From Gammaproteobacteria bacterium (GTDB taxonomy: Bacteria > Pseudomonadota > Gammaproteobacteria > J044), in the NCBI GenBank assembly GCA_003696465.1, contig RFHG01000238.1:1-6291 (forward strand): a stretch of DNA of 6,291 bases. The letters run 5' to 3'. The translations under genes were made by a program, and so were the position numbers. Positions 1 through 6,291 of the stretch are shown one piece after another. Position 1 is the stretch's first letter; the number at the start of each line of letters is the position of its first letter. The notes under the pieces are model-generated. The model was not told where the DNA came from and ran no database searches. It was given only the letters and a program-made list of their open reading frames with translations.

Positions 1-408
1 CCCCCAGCGGGCCACGGCCTGCTGCTCGCTGATGCTGATGCGCACCGTATCCGGCCACAGCCGGCGCACCGAGACCCGGTATACCCAGGGCAGGGCCCGG
101 ACCCGCTGCTCGATGGCGCGCAGATCCACTGCGAAAAACGGTGCCTGCACCAGATCAGCCACGACCTGGCGCACCTCCGCCTCGCTCACATGGCCGCCGG
201 TGCCACGGATATCCACCACCCGCACCGGCTCATGGGCGGCCGGCACCCAACGGTACAGGCCGTAACCGAGCAGCATGAGGGCGCACAGCATCAGCATGAC
301 CAGCCCTCCCGCGCGCACCCAGCCCGGCAGTACCATGCGCACCGGTCTGCGCGCCTCCGCCAGACGCCGGGCCTGCGGCTGTGGTTTCTTGCGACGCGAG
401 GCTCCCAC
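1..408 (-). CDS. ftsQ: Cell division protein FtsQ, N-terminal part (gene runs off the window at coordinate 1)
   Basis: FtsQ is a bitopic inner-membrane divisome protein that links FtsK to FtsL/FtsB and regulates septal peptidoglycan synthesis. About 136 codons are present, against roughly 276 residues in E. coli. Read from GTG at 408, the protein has a very basic cytoplasmic tail (residues 4-24, rich in Arg/Lys), one transmembrane helix (about 33-52, with the run LVMLMLCALMLLGYG), and then a periplasmic POTRA domain (about 62-129). Family hallmarks in the POTRA are VVDIRG, APFFAVDL, LPWVYRVSVRR, LWPDTVRI and SEQQAVARWG; the last marks entry into the FtsQ beta domain. It follows ddlB directly, as in most proteobacterial dcw clusters. 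The identity is firm but the start is not: GTG 408 keeps the basic tail but lies 13 nt from the nearest Shine-Dalgarno-like stretch. In-frame GTG 342 or ATG 336 would remove the tail, and ATG 416 is out of frame. Confidence 0.9.
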   Translation of the reverse strand, partial: MGASRRKKPQPQARRLAEARRPVRMVLPGWVRAGGLVMLMLCALMLLGYGLYRWVPAAHEPVRVVDIRGTGGHVSEAEVRQVVADLVQAPFFAVDLRAIEQRVRALPWVYRVSVRRLWPDTVRISISEQQAVARWG

Positions 409-415
409 GGCTGCA

Positions 416-1348
416 TCACGACCTCTCTCGTTGCAGGCTGGTGGCGAGTATGCGCAGCACCAGCTCGTCGAATTCGATTCCGGCCGCGCGGGCCGCCATC
501 GGTACCAGGCTGTGCCCCGTCATGCCCGGCACCGTGTTGACCTCGATCAGCCAGAAGCGTCCCTGCGCATCGCGCAGCACGTCGACCCGCCCCCAGCCCG
601 AGGCCCCGCAGGCCCGGAAGGCTTTCAGGGCCAGGGCACGCAGGGTGCGCTCATCCTGCTCGCCGAGACCACTGGGGCAGTGGTAGCGGGTCTCCTCGGA
701 GTGATACTTGGCCTCGTAGTCGTAAAAGGCATTCGGGGTCTCCAGGCGAATCGAGGGCAGGGCCTCGTCGTCGAGGATGGCCACCGTGTATTCCTCGCCC
801 TCGATCCACTGCTCTGCGAATACCTGGGCGTCATACCGTGCCGCCTCTGCATGGGCCTGCTGCAGCCCTCCGGCATCGGTCACCCGGCTCATGCCGATGC
901 TGGAACCCTCGCAGGCCGGCTTGACGATCAGCGGCAGGCCCAGTCCCTCGGCCACGGCCTCGAAATCGGTATCCGCATCGAGCACGGCATGGGCCGGTGT
1001 CGGCAGATCCATGCCGCGCCACAGCCGCTTGGTCATCAGCTTGTCCATGCACAGCGCCGAGGCCATTACCCCGCTGCCGGTATACGGCATGCCGATCAGC
1101 TCCAGCGCGCCCTGGATGACGCCGTCCTCGCCTCCGCGCCCGTGCAGGGCGATGAAGGCGCGCGCATAACCGCCCTCGCGCAGGCGGTCCAGCACATCCG
1201 GGCCGGCATCGATGGCCTCGGCATCGACCCCGCTCAGGCGCAGCGCATCGAGTACGGCCGTTCCGCTGACCAGCGATACCTCGCGTTCGGCCGACCAGCC
1301 GCCCATCAGTACCGCGACACGTCCGAACTGGCGCGGATCGAGGCTCAT
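416..1348 (-). CDS. ddlB: D-alanine--D-alanine ligase (DdlB type)
   Basis: This cytoplasmic ATP-grasp ligase joins two D-Ala molecules into the dipeptide that MurF adds to the peptidoglycan stem. At 310 residues it matches the E. coli DdlB length (306). Visible motifs in order: GGWSAEREVS (16-25), with Glu21 equivalent to the substrate-binding E15 of DdlB; ALHGRGGEDG (67-76); PYTGSGVMASAL (88-99); the ATP-grasp segment IVKPACEGSSIGMS (141-154), holding the catalytic-loop Ser; YDYEAKY (209-215); GWGRVD (251-256); IEVNTVPGMTGHS (268-280). Asp256, Glu269 and Asn271 are the expected Mg ligands. Tyr215 lies where Tyr216 of DdlB favours D-Ala over D-lactate, so a normal D-Ala-D-Ala ligase is inferred rather than a vancomycin-resistance type. 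The start ATG overlaps the murB stop by four bases (ATGA). No strong ribosome-binding site precedes it, which suggests translational coupling to murB. Confidence 0.97.
   Translation of the reverse strand: MSLDPRQFGRVAVLMGGWSAEREVSLVSGTAVLDALRLSGVDAEAIDAGPDVLDRLREGGYARAFIALHGRGGEDGVIQGALELIGMPYTGSGVMASALCMDKLMTKRLWRGMDLPTPAHAVLDADTDFEAVAEGLGLPLIVKPACEGSSIGMSRVTDAGGLQQAHAEAARYDAQVFAEQWIEGEEYTVAILDDEALPSIRLETPNAFYDYEAKYHSEETRYHCPSGLGEQDERTLRALALKAFRACGASGWGRVDVLRDAQGRFWLIEVNTVPGMTGHSLVPMAARAAGIEFDELVLRILATSLQRERS
422..428 (-). promoter_or_regulatory. Shine-Dalgarno-like AGAGAGG before ftsQ, inside the end of ddlB
   Basis: On the minus strand AGAGAGG lies in the last codons of ddlB. It is 5 nt before the ATG at 416-414, which forms a TGATG overlap with the ddlB stop but is out of frame with FtsQ. 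It is 13 nt before the in-frame GTG at 408. The site therefore bears on the ftsQ start but does not settle it. Confidence 0.45.
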
Positions 1349-2241
1349 GCAGGCGCCCCCACGATGCGCACCTCCGGCTCCAGCCGCACGCCCCGCTCCT
1401 GCTCAACCACCGATTGCACGTGCCTGATCAGGGCCTCGATGTCGGCCGCGGTGGCCGACCCGGTATTGATGATGAAATTGGCATGCTTGTCCGAGACGCA
1501 GGCCCCGCCGATGCACTCGCCCTTCAGTCCGCAGGACTCGATCAGGCGCGCCGCATGATCGCCTGGGGGATTGCGGAACACGGAGCCGCAGCTCGCCTTG
1601 CCGATCGGCTGGCGTGCGTTGCGCTCGTCCAGCAGGCCGCGGATGCGCTGGCGTGCGGCCTCGGTGTCGCCCGCCTGGAGGCGGAAGGTGGCGGAGACGA
1701 ACCATTCGTCCTCGGGGCCGGCCACATGCCGGTAGCCGATCTCGAACTCGCCCGGGCTGCGGCGGTGCAGGACACCCTCGCGATCGATCGTTTCCACCGA
1801 TTCGACCAGGGGCCAGGTCTCGCCACCGAAGGCTCCGGCATTCATGGCCAGGGCACCGCCCACGGTCCCGGGAATGCCGGCCAGGAATTCCAGCCCAACC
1901 AGACCCTCGGCCGCGGCAAAGCGCGCCGCCTTGCCGCCGCTGACACCGGCCTGCAGGTAGATACGGGTCTCGTCGAGCCGCTTCATCTCGTTCAGGGCCC
2001 CCTGCATGGCGATGACCGTGCCACGGATGCCGCCGTCGCGTACCAGCAGGTTGCTGCCCAGTCCGATGAAGGTCAGCGGCTCGTCCGCCGGGAGGCGGGC
2101 GAGGAACTGCTGCAGGTCGATCAGGTCCGCCGGGCGGTAGAGGCGATCGGCCGGCCCGCCGACCCGCCAGGTGGTGTAGCGCGCCAGGGATTCGTGCTCG
2201 CGCAGTTCGCCGCGCGGCCTGAGCAGATCTTCAGCCATCAT
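1345..2241 (-). CDS. murB: UDP-N-acetylenolpyruvoylglucosamine reductase MurB (short, type II-like)
   Basis: This cytoplasmic FAD enzyme uses NADPH to reduce the enolpyruvyl group made by MurA, giving UDP-MurNAc, the substrate of MurC encoded just upstream. The 298 residues include FAD-binding segments TTWRVGGPA (23-31), GLGSNLLVRDGG (60-71) and GIPGTVGGALAMNAGAFG (122-139). They also include the catalytic set: Arg171 in GYR, Ser220 in CGSVFRNP (the proton donor) and Glu290 in LEPEVR. E. coli type I MurB is about 342 residues and carries an extra tyrosine-loop region. Here the sequence passes straight from GYRHV to FVSATFRL, as in type II enzymes. Two adjacent ATGs (2241 and 2238) follow a consensus AAGGAGG, and either could be used; the first gives 5 nt spacing, the second 8. 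The start overlaps the end of murC by 8-11 bases. Confidence 0.96.
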   Translation of the reverse strand: MMAEDLLRPRGELREHESLARYTTWRVGGPADRLYRPADLIDLQQFLARLPADEPLTFIGLGSNLLVRDGGIRGTVIAMQGALNEMKRLDETRIYLQAGVSGGKAARFAAAEGLVGLEFLAGIPGTVGGALAMNAGAFGGETWPLVESVETIDREGVLHRRSPGEFEIGYRHVAGPEDEWFVSATFRLQAGDTEAARQRIRGLLDERNARQPIGKASCGSVFRNPPGDHAARLIESCGLKGECIGGACVSDKHANFIINTGSATAADIEALIRHVQSVVEQERGVRLEPEVRIVGAPA

Positions 2242-3661
2242 GGGCGCCTCCTTCCTTCAGGGATTCGGGCAGGGTCTGGGCCAGGGCACCGACATTGCCG
2301 GCCCCCTGGGTAATGACGACATCACCATCGCGCAGCAGCCGCGAAAGCACCGCAGGCAGCTCCGAGGCGGTTTCCACGAAGACAGGATCGACCAGACCGC
2401 GGGCACGGATGGCCCGGCACAGGCTGCGGCTGTCGGCCCCGGGAATCGGTTCCTCGCTGGCCGGATAGACCTCGAGCATCAGCAGCACATCGGCCTGTGA
2501 CAGGACCTGGGCAAAGTCCTCGAACAGGTCGCGCGTCCGCGTATAGCGATGCGGCTGGAAGACCAGTACCAGCCGGCGTTCGGGCCATGCCTGACGTGCC
2601 GCCTTCAGGGTCGCCTCGATCTCGGTGGGGTGATGGCCGTAATCGTCCACCAGCGTCACGGTACCGGCCGGAGTGTCCACCTCGCCCTGAAGCTGGAAGC
2701 GGCGCCCCACCCCCTGGAAGCGACGCAACCCCTCGCGGATGGCCTCGTCCGGGACGCCCAGCTCATGGGCCACGCCGATCGCGGCCAGTGCATTGAGGAC
2801 GTTGTGCAGGCCGGGCATGTTGAGCTCGACCTCGAGTGCCTCGGGGCGCTCGGGCAGGTGTACACGGAAATGACTGCGCGTGCCCTCGAAGCGCAGGTCG
2901 GAGGCACGGATGTCGGCCTCCGGCTGCAGGCCGTAGGTGCGCACCGGTCGGCTCACCTGCGGCAGGATGGCACGCACGCCCGGATCGTCGAAGCACATCA
3001 GGGCCAGACCATAGAACGGCAGGTGATGGAGGAACTCGACAAAGGTGGCATGCAGCCGGCCAATGTCGCCACCATAGGTATCCATGTGATCCGGCTCGAT
3101 GTTGGTCACCACAGACAGGGTCGGCTGCAGGTAGAGGAACGAGGCATCGCTCTCGTCGGCCTCGGCCACCAGGTACTTGCCGCGGCCGAGCCAGGAATGG
3201 CTGTCGGTACTGTTCAGGCGGCCGCCGATGACGAAGGTCGGGTCCAGCCCGCCCTCGGCCATCAGGCTGGCAATCAGGCTGGTGGTGGTGGTCTTGCCGT
3301 GGGTGCCGGCCACGGCGATGCCGTAGCGGAAGCGCATCAGCTCGGCCAGCATCTCCGCCCTGGGCACCACCGGGATGCGCGCGGCCCGCGCGGCGCAGAC
3401 CTCGGGATTGTCGTCGCGCACCGCGGAGGAAACCACGATGGCATCCGCTCCTTCGACATGGGCGGCATCATGACCGGTAAAGATCCGCGCCCCGTGTTCG
3501 GCCAGCCTCCGGGTCATGGCATTCTCGGCCAGATCCGAGCCGGTGATCTCGTAGCCAAGGTGCAGCAGCACCTCGGCAATGCCCCCCATGCCGGAGCCCC
3601 CGATGCCAACGAAGTGGATCCGGCGGATGCGCCGCATGGTCATGGTATCCACCACCGTCAT
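2231..3661 (-). CDS. murC: UDP-N-acetylmuramate--L-alanine ligase MurC
   Basis: This cytoplasmic Mur ligase adds L-Ala to UDP-MurNAc with ATP hydrolysis, the first step in building the stem peptide. At 476 residues it is of usual length (E. coli 491). The N-terminal Rossmann domain shows FVGIGGSGMGG (17-27), which binds the UDP substrate. The central ATPase domain has the P-loop GTHGKTTT (119-126), EADESD (167-172) and NIEPDHMDTYGGD (187-199). Further on are MPGLHNVLNALAA (282-294) and, in the C-terminal domain, DDYGHHPTEI (339-348) and QPHRYTRTRDLFEDF (369-383). GIGGSGM together with DDYGHHPTEI separates MurC from MurD, MurE and MurF, and also from Mpl by context. The start at 3661 has a consensus ribosome-binding site 7 nt upstream and forms an ATGA overlap with the murG stop; Met7 and Met9 are weaker alternatives. 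Confidence 0.98.
   Translation of the reverse strand: MTVVDTMTMRRIRRIHFVGIGGSGMGGIAEVLLHLGYEITGSDLAENAMTRRLAEHGARIFTGHDAAHVEGADAIVVSSAVRDDNPEVCAARAARIPVVPRAEMLAELMRFRYGIAVAGTHGKTTTTSLIASLMAEGGLDPTFVIGGRLNSTDSHSWLGRGKYLVAEADESDASFLYLQPTLSVVTNIEPDHMDTYGGDIGRLHATFVEFLHHLPFYGLALMCFDDPGVRAILPQVSRPVRTYGLQPEADIRASDLRFEGTRSHFRVHLPERPEALEVELNMPGLHNVLNALAAIGVAHELGVPDEAIREGLRRFQGVGRRFQLQGEVDTPAGTVTLVDDYGHHPTEIEATLKAARQAWPERRLVLVFQPHRYTRTRDLFEDFAQVLSQADVLLMLEVYPASEEPIPGADSRSLCRAIRARGLVDPVFVETASELPAVLSRLLRDGDVVITQGAGNVGALAQTLPESLKEGGAHDG
2247..2253 (-). promoter_or_regulatory. Consensus Shine-Dalgarno AAGGAGG for murB
   Basis: A full AAGGAGG on the minus strand sits inside the 3' end of murC, 5 nt before the first murB ATG and 8 nt before the second. 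It supports this start region and suggests that murB has strong ribosome loading of its own in addition to coupling from murC. Confidence 0.8.
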
Positions 3662-4749
3662 GACCGTACCTCCTTCAGGCAGTCGCGGCCTTCGGCTGCA
3701 TCCAGGCAGGCACGCGCCACCTCCGTGGTTGCCTGTGGTTGGGCCAGCGCCCGCGCACGCTCTGCTCGCTGCAGCAGTTCCGCGCGTTCCATACCCGCCA
3801 GCAGGTCTGCCAGTCGTTCCGGCACAAATTCCGTCTGGGGGAGCAGCCAGCCCGCGCCGCCCTCTGCGAGATAACGGGCATTGCCGGTCTGGTGATCATC
3901 CACCGCGTGCGGATACGGCACCAGGATCGCGGGCAGGCCGGCAGCGGCCAGCTCGGCCACGGTCAGGGCCCCGGCGCGACAGATCACCAGATCCGCCCAG
4001 GCATAGGCCGCTGCCATGTCCCCGATGAAGGCCCGCACCTCGGCCTCGACGCCCGCCCTCCGGTAGGCATCGACGGCCTCCTGGAGGCCACGCTCGCCTG
4101 CCTGATGGCAGACCTCGGGACGGTCTTCCCGGGGCAGCCGCGCCAGCGCCTCGGGCAGGGTCTCGTTGAACACCCGGGCACCCAGGCTGCCGCCCACCAC
4201 CAGCAGGCGCAGCGGGCCCTCGCGTCCGGCCCAGCGTTCGGCAGGGGCCGGCAACTGCAGGATCTCGTCACGTACCGGATTGCCCACCACGTGCGCCCCC
4301 GGCAGCACGCCCGGGAAGCCGGTGAGCACACAGCGGGCCAGGCGGGCCAGCAGGCGGTTGGTGAGCCCGGCCACAGAATTCTGCTCATGGATGATCAGCG
4401 GCGTGCGCCGCAGCCAGGCAGCCACACCACCGGGGCCGGCGGCGAATCCGCCCATCCCCAGCACGGCGCGCGGCTGGTGCCGACGCAGGGCACCCAGGGC
4501 CTGTGATACCGCGTACAAAATCCGCCACGGCGCCACAATCCAGCCGCGCAGGCCCTTGCCACGCAGGCCGCGAATACTGATCCATTCGGCCGGGATCCCC
4601 TGCTCGGGGACGATGCGTGTCTCCATACCGCCACGGCTGCCCAGCCAGACCACCGGAACACCCTCGGCGTCCAGTGCCCGGGCCACGGCAAGGGCGGGGA
4701 AGATGTGCCCGCCGGTGCCGCCGGCCATGATCATCACCGGCCGGCTCAT
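3658..4749 (-). CDS. murG: UDP-GlcNAc--lipid I GlcNAc transferase MurG (lipid II synthase)
   Basis: MurG is a peripheral GT-B (GT28) glycosyltransferase on the cytoplasmic face of the inner membrane. It transfers GlcNAc from UDP-GlcNAc to lipid I, giving lipid II for FtsW. The 363 residues match the family (E. coli 355). Three glycine-rich loops are seen: GGTGGH (10-15, with the catalytic-loop His15), GMGGFAAGPGG (98-108) and GGSLGA (186-191). Other motifs are HEQNSVAGLTNR (121-132), GNPVR (156-160), CRAGALTVAEL (257-267) and PYPHAVDDHQTGNA (278-291); Glu266 and Gln287 lie where the UDP-GlcNAc ligands do in the E. coli enzyme. The hydrophobic and basic segment at about 70-90 fits the known membrane-association patch. 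The reading frame stays open far upstream, but homology begins at MSRPVMIMAGG. That ATG overlaps the ftsW stop (ATGA) and has GGAGGG 7 nt before it. Confidence 0.98.
   Translation of the reverse strand: MSRPVMIMAGGTGGHIFPALAVARALDAEGVPVVWLGSRGGMETRIVPEQGIPAEWISIRGLRGKGLRGWIVAPWRILYAVSQALGALRRHQPRAVLGMGGFAAGPGGVAAWLRRTPLIIHEQNSVAGLTNRLLARLARCVLTGFPGVLPGAHVVGNPVRDEILQLPAPAERWAGREGPLRLLVVGGSLGARVFNETLPEALARLPREDRPEVCHQAGERGLQEAVDAYRRAGVEAEVRAFIGDMAAAYAWADLVICRAGALTVAELAAAGLPAILVPYPHAVDDHQTGNARYLAEGGAGWLLPQTEFVPERLADLLAGMERAELLQRAERARALAQPQATTEVARACLDAAEGRDCLKEVRS
3669..3675 (-). promoter_or_regulatory. Consensus Shine-Dalgarno AAGGAGG for murC
   Basis: AAGGAGG on the minus strand lies within the last codons of murG, 7 nt before the ATG at 3661-3659. 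This optimal spacing decides for Met1 over the internal Met7 and Met9 of MurC. Confidence 0.85.
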
Positions 4750-5951
4750 GTCCGCACCCTCCGCCGGCGCGGTGCCATCGCGCTGGCCTCGGCCTCGCGA
4801 CGCTCGCGATCGACCCGCAGCACCAGCCCGATCAGACAGCAGGTGACCAGCATGCTGGACCCGCCCGCACTCATCAGGGGCAGAGTAAGCCCCTTGGTCG
4901 GCAACATGCCCATGTTGACGCCCATGTTGATGAAGGCCTGCAGGCCAAGCCAGATGCCCGCGCCCCAGGCAAGGAATGCTCCGAAACACTGGCCCAGCCG
5001 CTCGGCCGCCGCGCCAATGGCAAAGATGCGCCACAGCAGCCAGCCGTACAGTCCAATGACCAGCAGGACACCCAGCAGGCCAAACTCCTCGGCAAACACG
5101 GCGAACAGGAAATCGTTGTGCGCCTCGGGCAGATAGAACAGCTTCTGGATGCTGTTGCCCAGCCCGGTACCGGTCCATCCGCCCCGGCCGATGGCAATCA
5201 GTGCCTGAGTGAGCTGAAAACCGCTGTTGAAGGGATCCTGCCAGGGATCGAGAAAGGCCGTGAGTCGCTTCATCCGGTAGGGCGAGGAGACCGCCAGCAC
5301 CCCCATGGCCAGAACCAGCAACCCCATCAGGCCGGCGAAGCGCCCCAGTCGCACCCCGGCCAGGAACAGCATGCCGGTGCCCATGCCCATCAGGACCACC
5401 GTGGCACCGAAGTCCGGTTCCATCAGCAGCAGGATGGCAAAAATGCCCAGCACCCCCATGATGCGCAGGAAGGTGGCAAGATCCTGGCGCAGACGTTCGC
5501 CGCGACGCACGAGGAAGCCGGACAGGTAGATCAGGACGAACAGCTTGGCGAATTCCGATACCTGCAGGCTGAAGAAACCGAGCGGCAGCCAGCGGGTACT
5601 GCCGTTGACGGTGCGCCCGATGCCCGGGATCAGCACCAGAACCAGCAGGAACAGCCCGAACAGCAGCAGCCCGCGACCCGAACGCTCCCACTGCTGCAGG
5701 GGGATGCGAACCATCGCCGCCATCAGGGCGATTCCGGCCAGGACAAAGACGACCTGGCGCTTGAAAAAGTACAGTGGGTCGCCGTAGTTGCGATCGGCCA
5801 CGGTGACCGAGGCCGAGGTAACCATCACCAGACCCAGCACCAGCAGGATGGCCACCACGCTCACCAGCGCCCAGTCGATCCGGGCGGTGCTGCGCCCGGC
5901 ACTGCGACGGCGCTGGCCCGTGACCCGATTGCGCATCAGCAGCTCAGCCAT
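4746..5951 (-). CDS. ftsW: Septal peptidoglycan glycosyltransferase FtsW (SEDS family)
   Basis: FtsW is a polytopic inner-membrane SEDS protein that polymerises lipid II at the septum together with its partner FtsI (PBP3). The 401 residues (E. coli 414) begin with a basic cytoplasmic tail (7-24), followed by about ten hydrophobic helices and a basic C-terminal tail ending RRRRVRT. SEDS signatures seen: GIGRTVNGSTRWLPLG (110-125), SLQVSEFAKL (128-137), EPDFGAT (178-184), PYRMKRLTAFLDPW (224-237), GFQLTQALIAIGRGG (244-258), GTGLGNSIQKLFYLPEAHND (261-280) and FAEEFG (286-291), ending with GMLPTKGLTLPLMSAGGSS (348-366). Asp280 sits in the conserved AHND/F position of the SEDS active site. Context between murD and murG favours FtsW over its paralogue RodA. 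ATG 5951 overlaps murD by 8 bases and has GGGAG 7 nt upstream; ATG 5936 (Met6) is the alternative and has no clear site. Confidence 0.97.
   Translation of the reverse strand: MAELLMRNRVTGQRRRSAGRSTARIDWALVSVVAILLVLGLVMVTSASVTVADRNYGDPLYFFKRQVVFVLAGIALMAAMVRIPLQQWERSGRGLLLFGLFLLVLVLIPGIGRTVNGSTRWLPLGFFSLQVSEFAKLFVLIYLSGFLVRRGERLRQDLATFLRIMGVLGIFAILLLMEPDFGATVVLMGMGTGMLFLAGVRLGRFAGLMGLLVLAMGVLAVSSPYRMKRLTAFLDPWQDPFNSGFQLTQALIAIGRGGWTGTGLGNSIQKLFYLPEAHNDFLFAVFAEEFGLLGVLLVIGLYGWLLWRIFAIGAAAERLGQCFGAFLAWGAGIWLGLQAFINMGVNMGMLPTKGLTLPLMSAGGSSMLVTCCLIGLVLRVDRERREAEASAMAPRRRRVRT
4757..4762 (-). promoter_or_regulatory. Shine-Dalgarno GGAGGG for murG
   Basis: GGAGGG on the minus strand, in the 3' end of ftsW, lies 7 nt before the murG ATG at 4749-4747. 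It fixes the start well inside an otherwise much longer open frame. Confidence 0.75.
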
Positions 5952-6291
5952 GACCCAGCTCCCGCACGGCACGCTCAAAGGCCTCGCCCCGGGCAATGTA
6001 ACTCTCGAACTGGTCGAAACTGGCGCAGGCCGGAGACAGCAACACGGCATCGCCACTCCGGGCCAGCTCCGCCGCGCGCTGTACTGCCACCTCGAGATCC
6101 GGTACCCGTTCGAGCGGGGCAGCACCCGCCAGGCATTCGGCCATGGCGTCGGCCGCCTCGCCGAACAGCAGCACGGCTCGTGCACGGCCGGCCACGGCCG
6201 CGGCCAGTGGACTGAAGTCCTGGCCCTTGCCAACCCCGCCAGCCAGCAGAATCACGGGGCGGTCGAGGCCGCCGATGGCGGCGGCCGTGGC
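5944..6291 (-). CDS. murD: UDP-N-acetylmuramoyl-L-alanine--D-glutamate ligase MurD, C-terminal part
   Basis: MurD is the cytoplasmic Mur ligase that adds D-Glu to UDP-MurNAc-L-Ala. Only the last 115 residues are in the window; the family is about 440 long, so this is most of the C-terminal domain. The fragment starts ATAAAIGGLDRPVILLAGG and continues GKGQDFSPL (21-29), the hallmark of the MurD C-terminal domain. It ends with LLSPACASFDQFESYIARG (84-102), whose Ser91 and nearby aromatic residues correspond to the substrate-binding region of E. coli MurD, and then ERAVRELGHG. The frame continues unbroken off the edge at 6291, with the first visible codon GCC. The stop overlaps the ftsW start by 8 bases. 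The place ahead of ftsW and murG is the standard one in the dcw cluster. Confidence 0.96.
   Translation of the reverse strand, partial: ATAAAIGGLDRPVILLAGGVGKGQDFSPLAAAVAGRARAVLLFGEAADAMAECLAGAAPLERVPDLEVAVQRAAELARSGDAVLLSPACASFDQFESYIARGEAFERAVRELGHG
5959..5963 (-). promoter_or_regulatory. Shine-Dalgarno-like GGGAG for ftsW
   Basis: GGGAG on the minus strand, inside the 3' end of murD, lies 7 nt before the ATG at 5951-5949. It favours this start over the in-frame ATG at 5936, which has only weak purine-rich sequence ahead of it. Confidence 0.5.

Noticed and set aside
322..416. Frame starting at ATG 416 as an alternative FtsQ N-terminus
   Set aside because: It reads into a Trp/Cys/Arg-rich sequence with no transmembrane or POTRA similarity, while the frame through GTG 408 gives a clear FtsQ. 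It is kept only as a finding about the start.
275..1558. Plus-strand open frame of 427 codons opposite ddlB and the end of murB
   Set aside because: It is antisense to two firmly identified genes, has a low-complexity composition rich in Ala, Gly, Gln, His and Arg, and shows no recognisable domain. High GC at third codon positions removes stop codons from the opposite strand.
2549..3874. Plus-strand open frame of 441 codons opposite murC and the end of murG
   Set aside because: Same cause: it mirrors murC codon by codon, has no family motif, and crosses a real gene junction.
4750..5691. Possible N-terminal extension of MurG upstream of 4749 (open frame about 314 codons longer)
   Set aside because: The extension is an out-of-frame reading of ftsW. 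MurG homology starts at the ATG at 4749, which has a good ribosome-binding site and an ATGA overlap.
5118..6215. Plus-strand open frame of 365 codons, rich in Gln and His, opposite ftsW and murD
   Set aside because: The Gln/His-rich composition is what results from reading the hydrophobic FtsW codons on the other strand. No motif or credible start context was seen.
5952..6233. Possible 94-residue N-terminal extension of FtsW
   Set aside because: It overlaps the MurD C-terminal coding sequence in another frame and is Pro/Arg/Cys-rich without FtsW similarity. FtsW starts at 5951.
1..6291. Search for promoters, terminators, RNA genes, repeats, CRISPR arrays or mobile elements
   Set aside because: Coding sequence fills the window apart from about 7 bases at the ddlB/ftsQ junction. 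GC-rich short repeats such as those near 6186-6200 and 6270-6291 lie within codons for Ala/Gly/Arg and look like composition effects.

Overview
The window is a stretch of a dcw (division and cell wall) cluster from a high-GC Gram-negative bacterium. A non-enteric gammaproteobacterium is most likely, for example in the Chromatiales/Ectothiorhodospiraceae range. This rests on the very DdlB-like D-Ala-D-Ala ligase, the gene order, and the strongly GC-rich third codon positions; the genus cannot be fixed from the sequence alone.

All genes lie on the minus strand, so transcription runs from high to low coordinates: murD (3' end only, 6291-5944), ftsW (5951-4746), murG (4749-3658), murC (3661-2231), murB (2241-1345), ddlB (1348-416), ftsQ (5' part only, about 408-1). 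Neighbouring genes overlap by 4, 8 or 11 bases, except at ddlB/ftsQ. There is no intergenic space for a promoter, terminator or RNA gene, and no mobile element, CRISPR array or repeat array was seen. The window is one internal segment of a translationally coupled operon.

The genes work as one pathway. MurB completes UDP-MurNAc, MurC and MurD add L-Ala and D-Glu, and DdlB makes the D-Ala-D-Ala dipeptide for the stem. MurG converts lipid I to lipid II at the inner membrane face, FtsW polymerises lipid II at the septum, and FtsQ is the bitopic scaffold of the divisome. ftsA and ftsZ would be expected beyond coordinate 1, and the start of murD with mraY/murF beyond 6291.

I found no undescribed system. 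The points most worth a second look are modest. The best-placed ribosome-binding site for ftsQ aims at an ATG that is out of frame with FtsQ, so either the start is a poorly spaced GTG or one base is missing. MurB is a short type II-like form sitting between murC and ddlB, unlike in E. coli. Long plus-strand ORFs (up to about 440 codons) are antisense shadows of the GC-rich genes.
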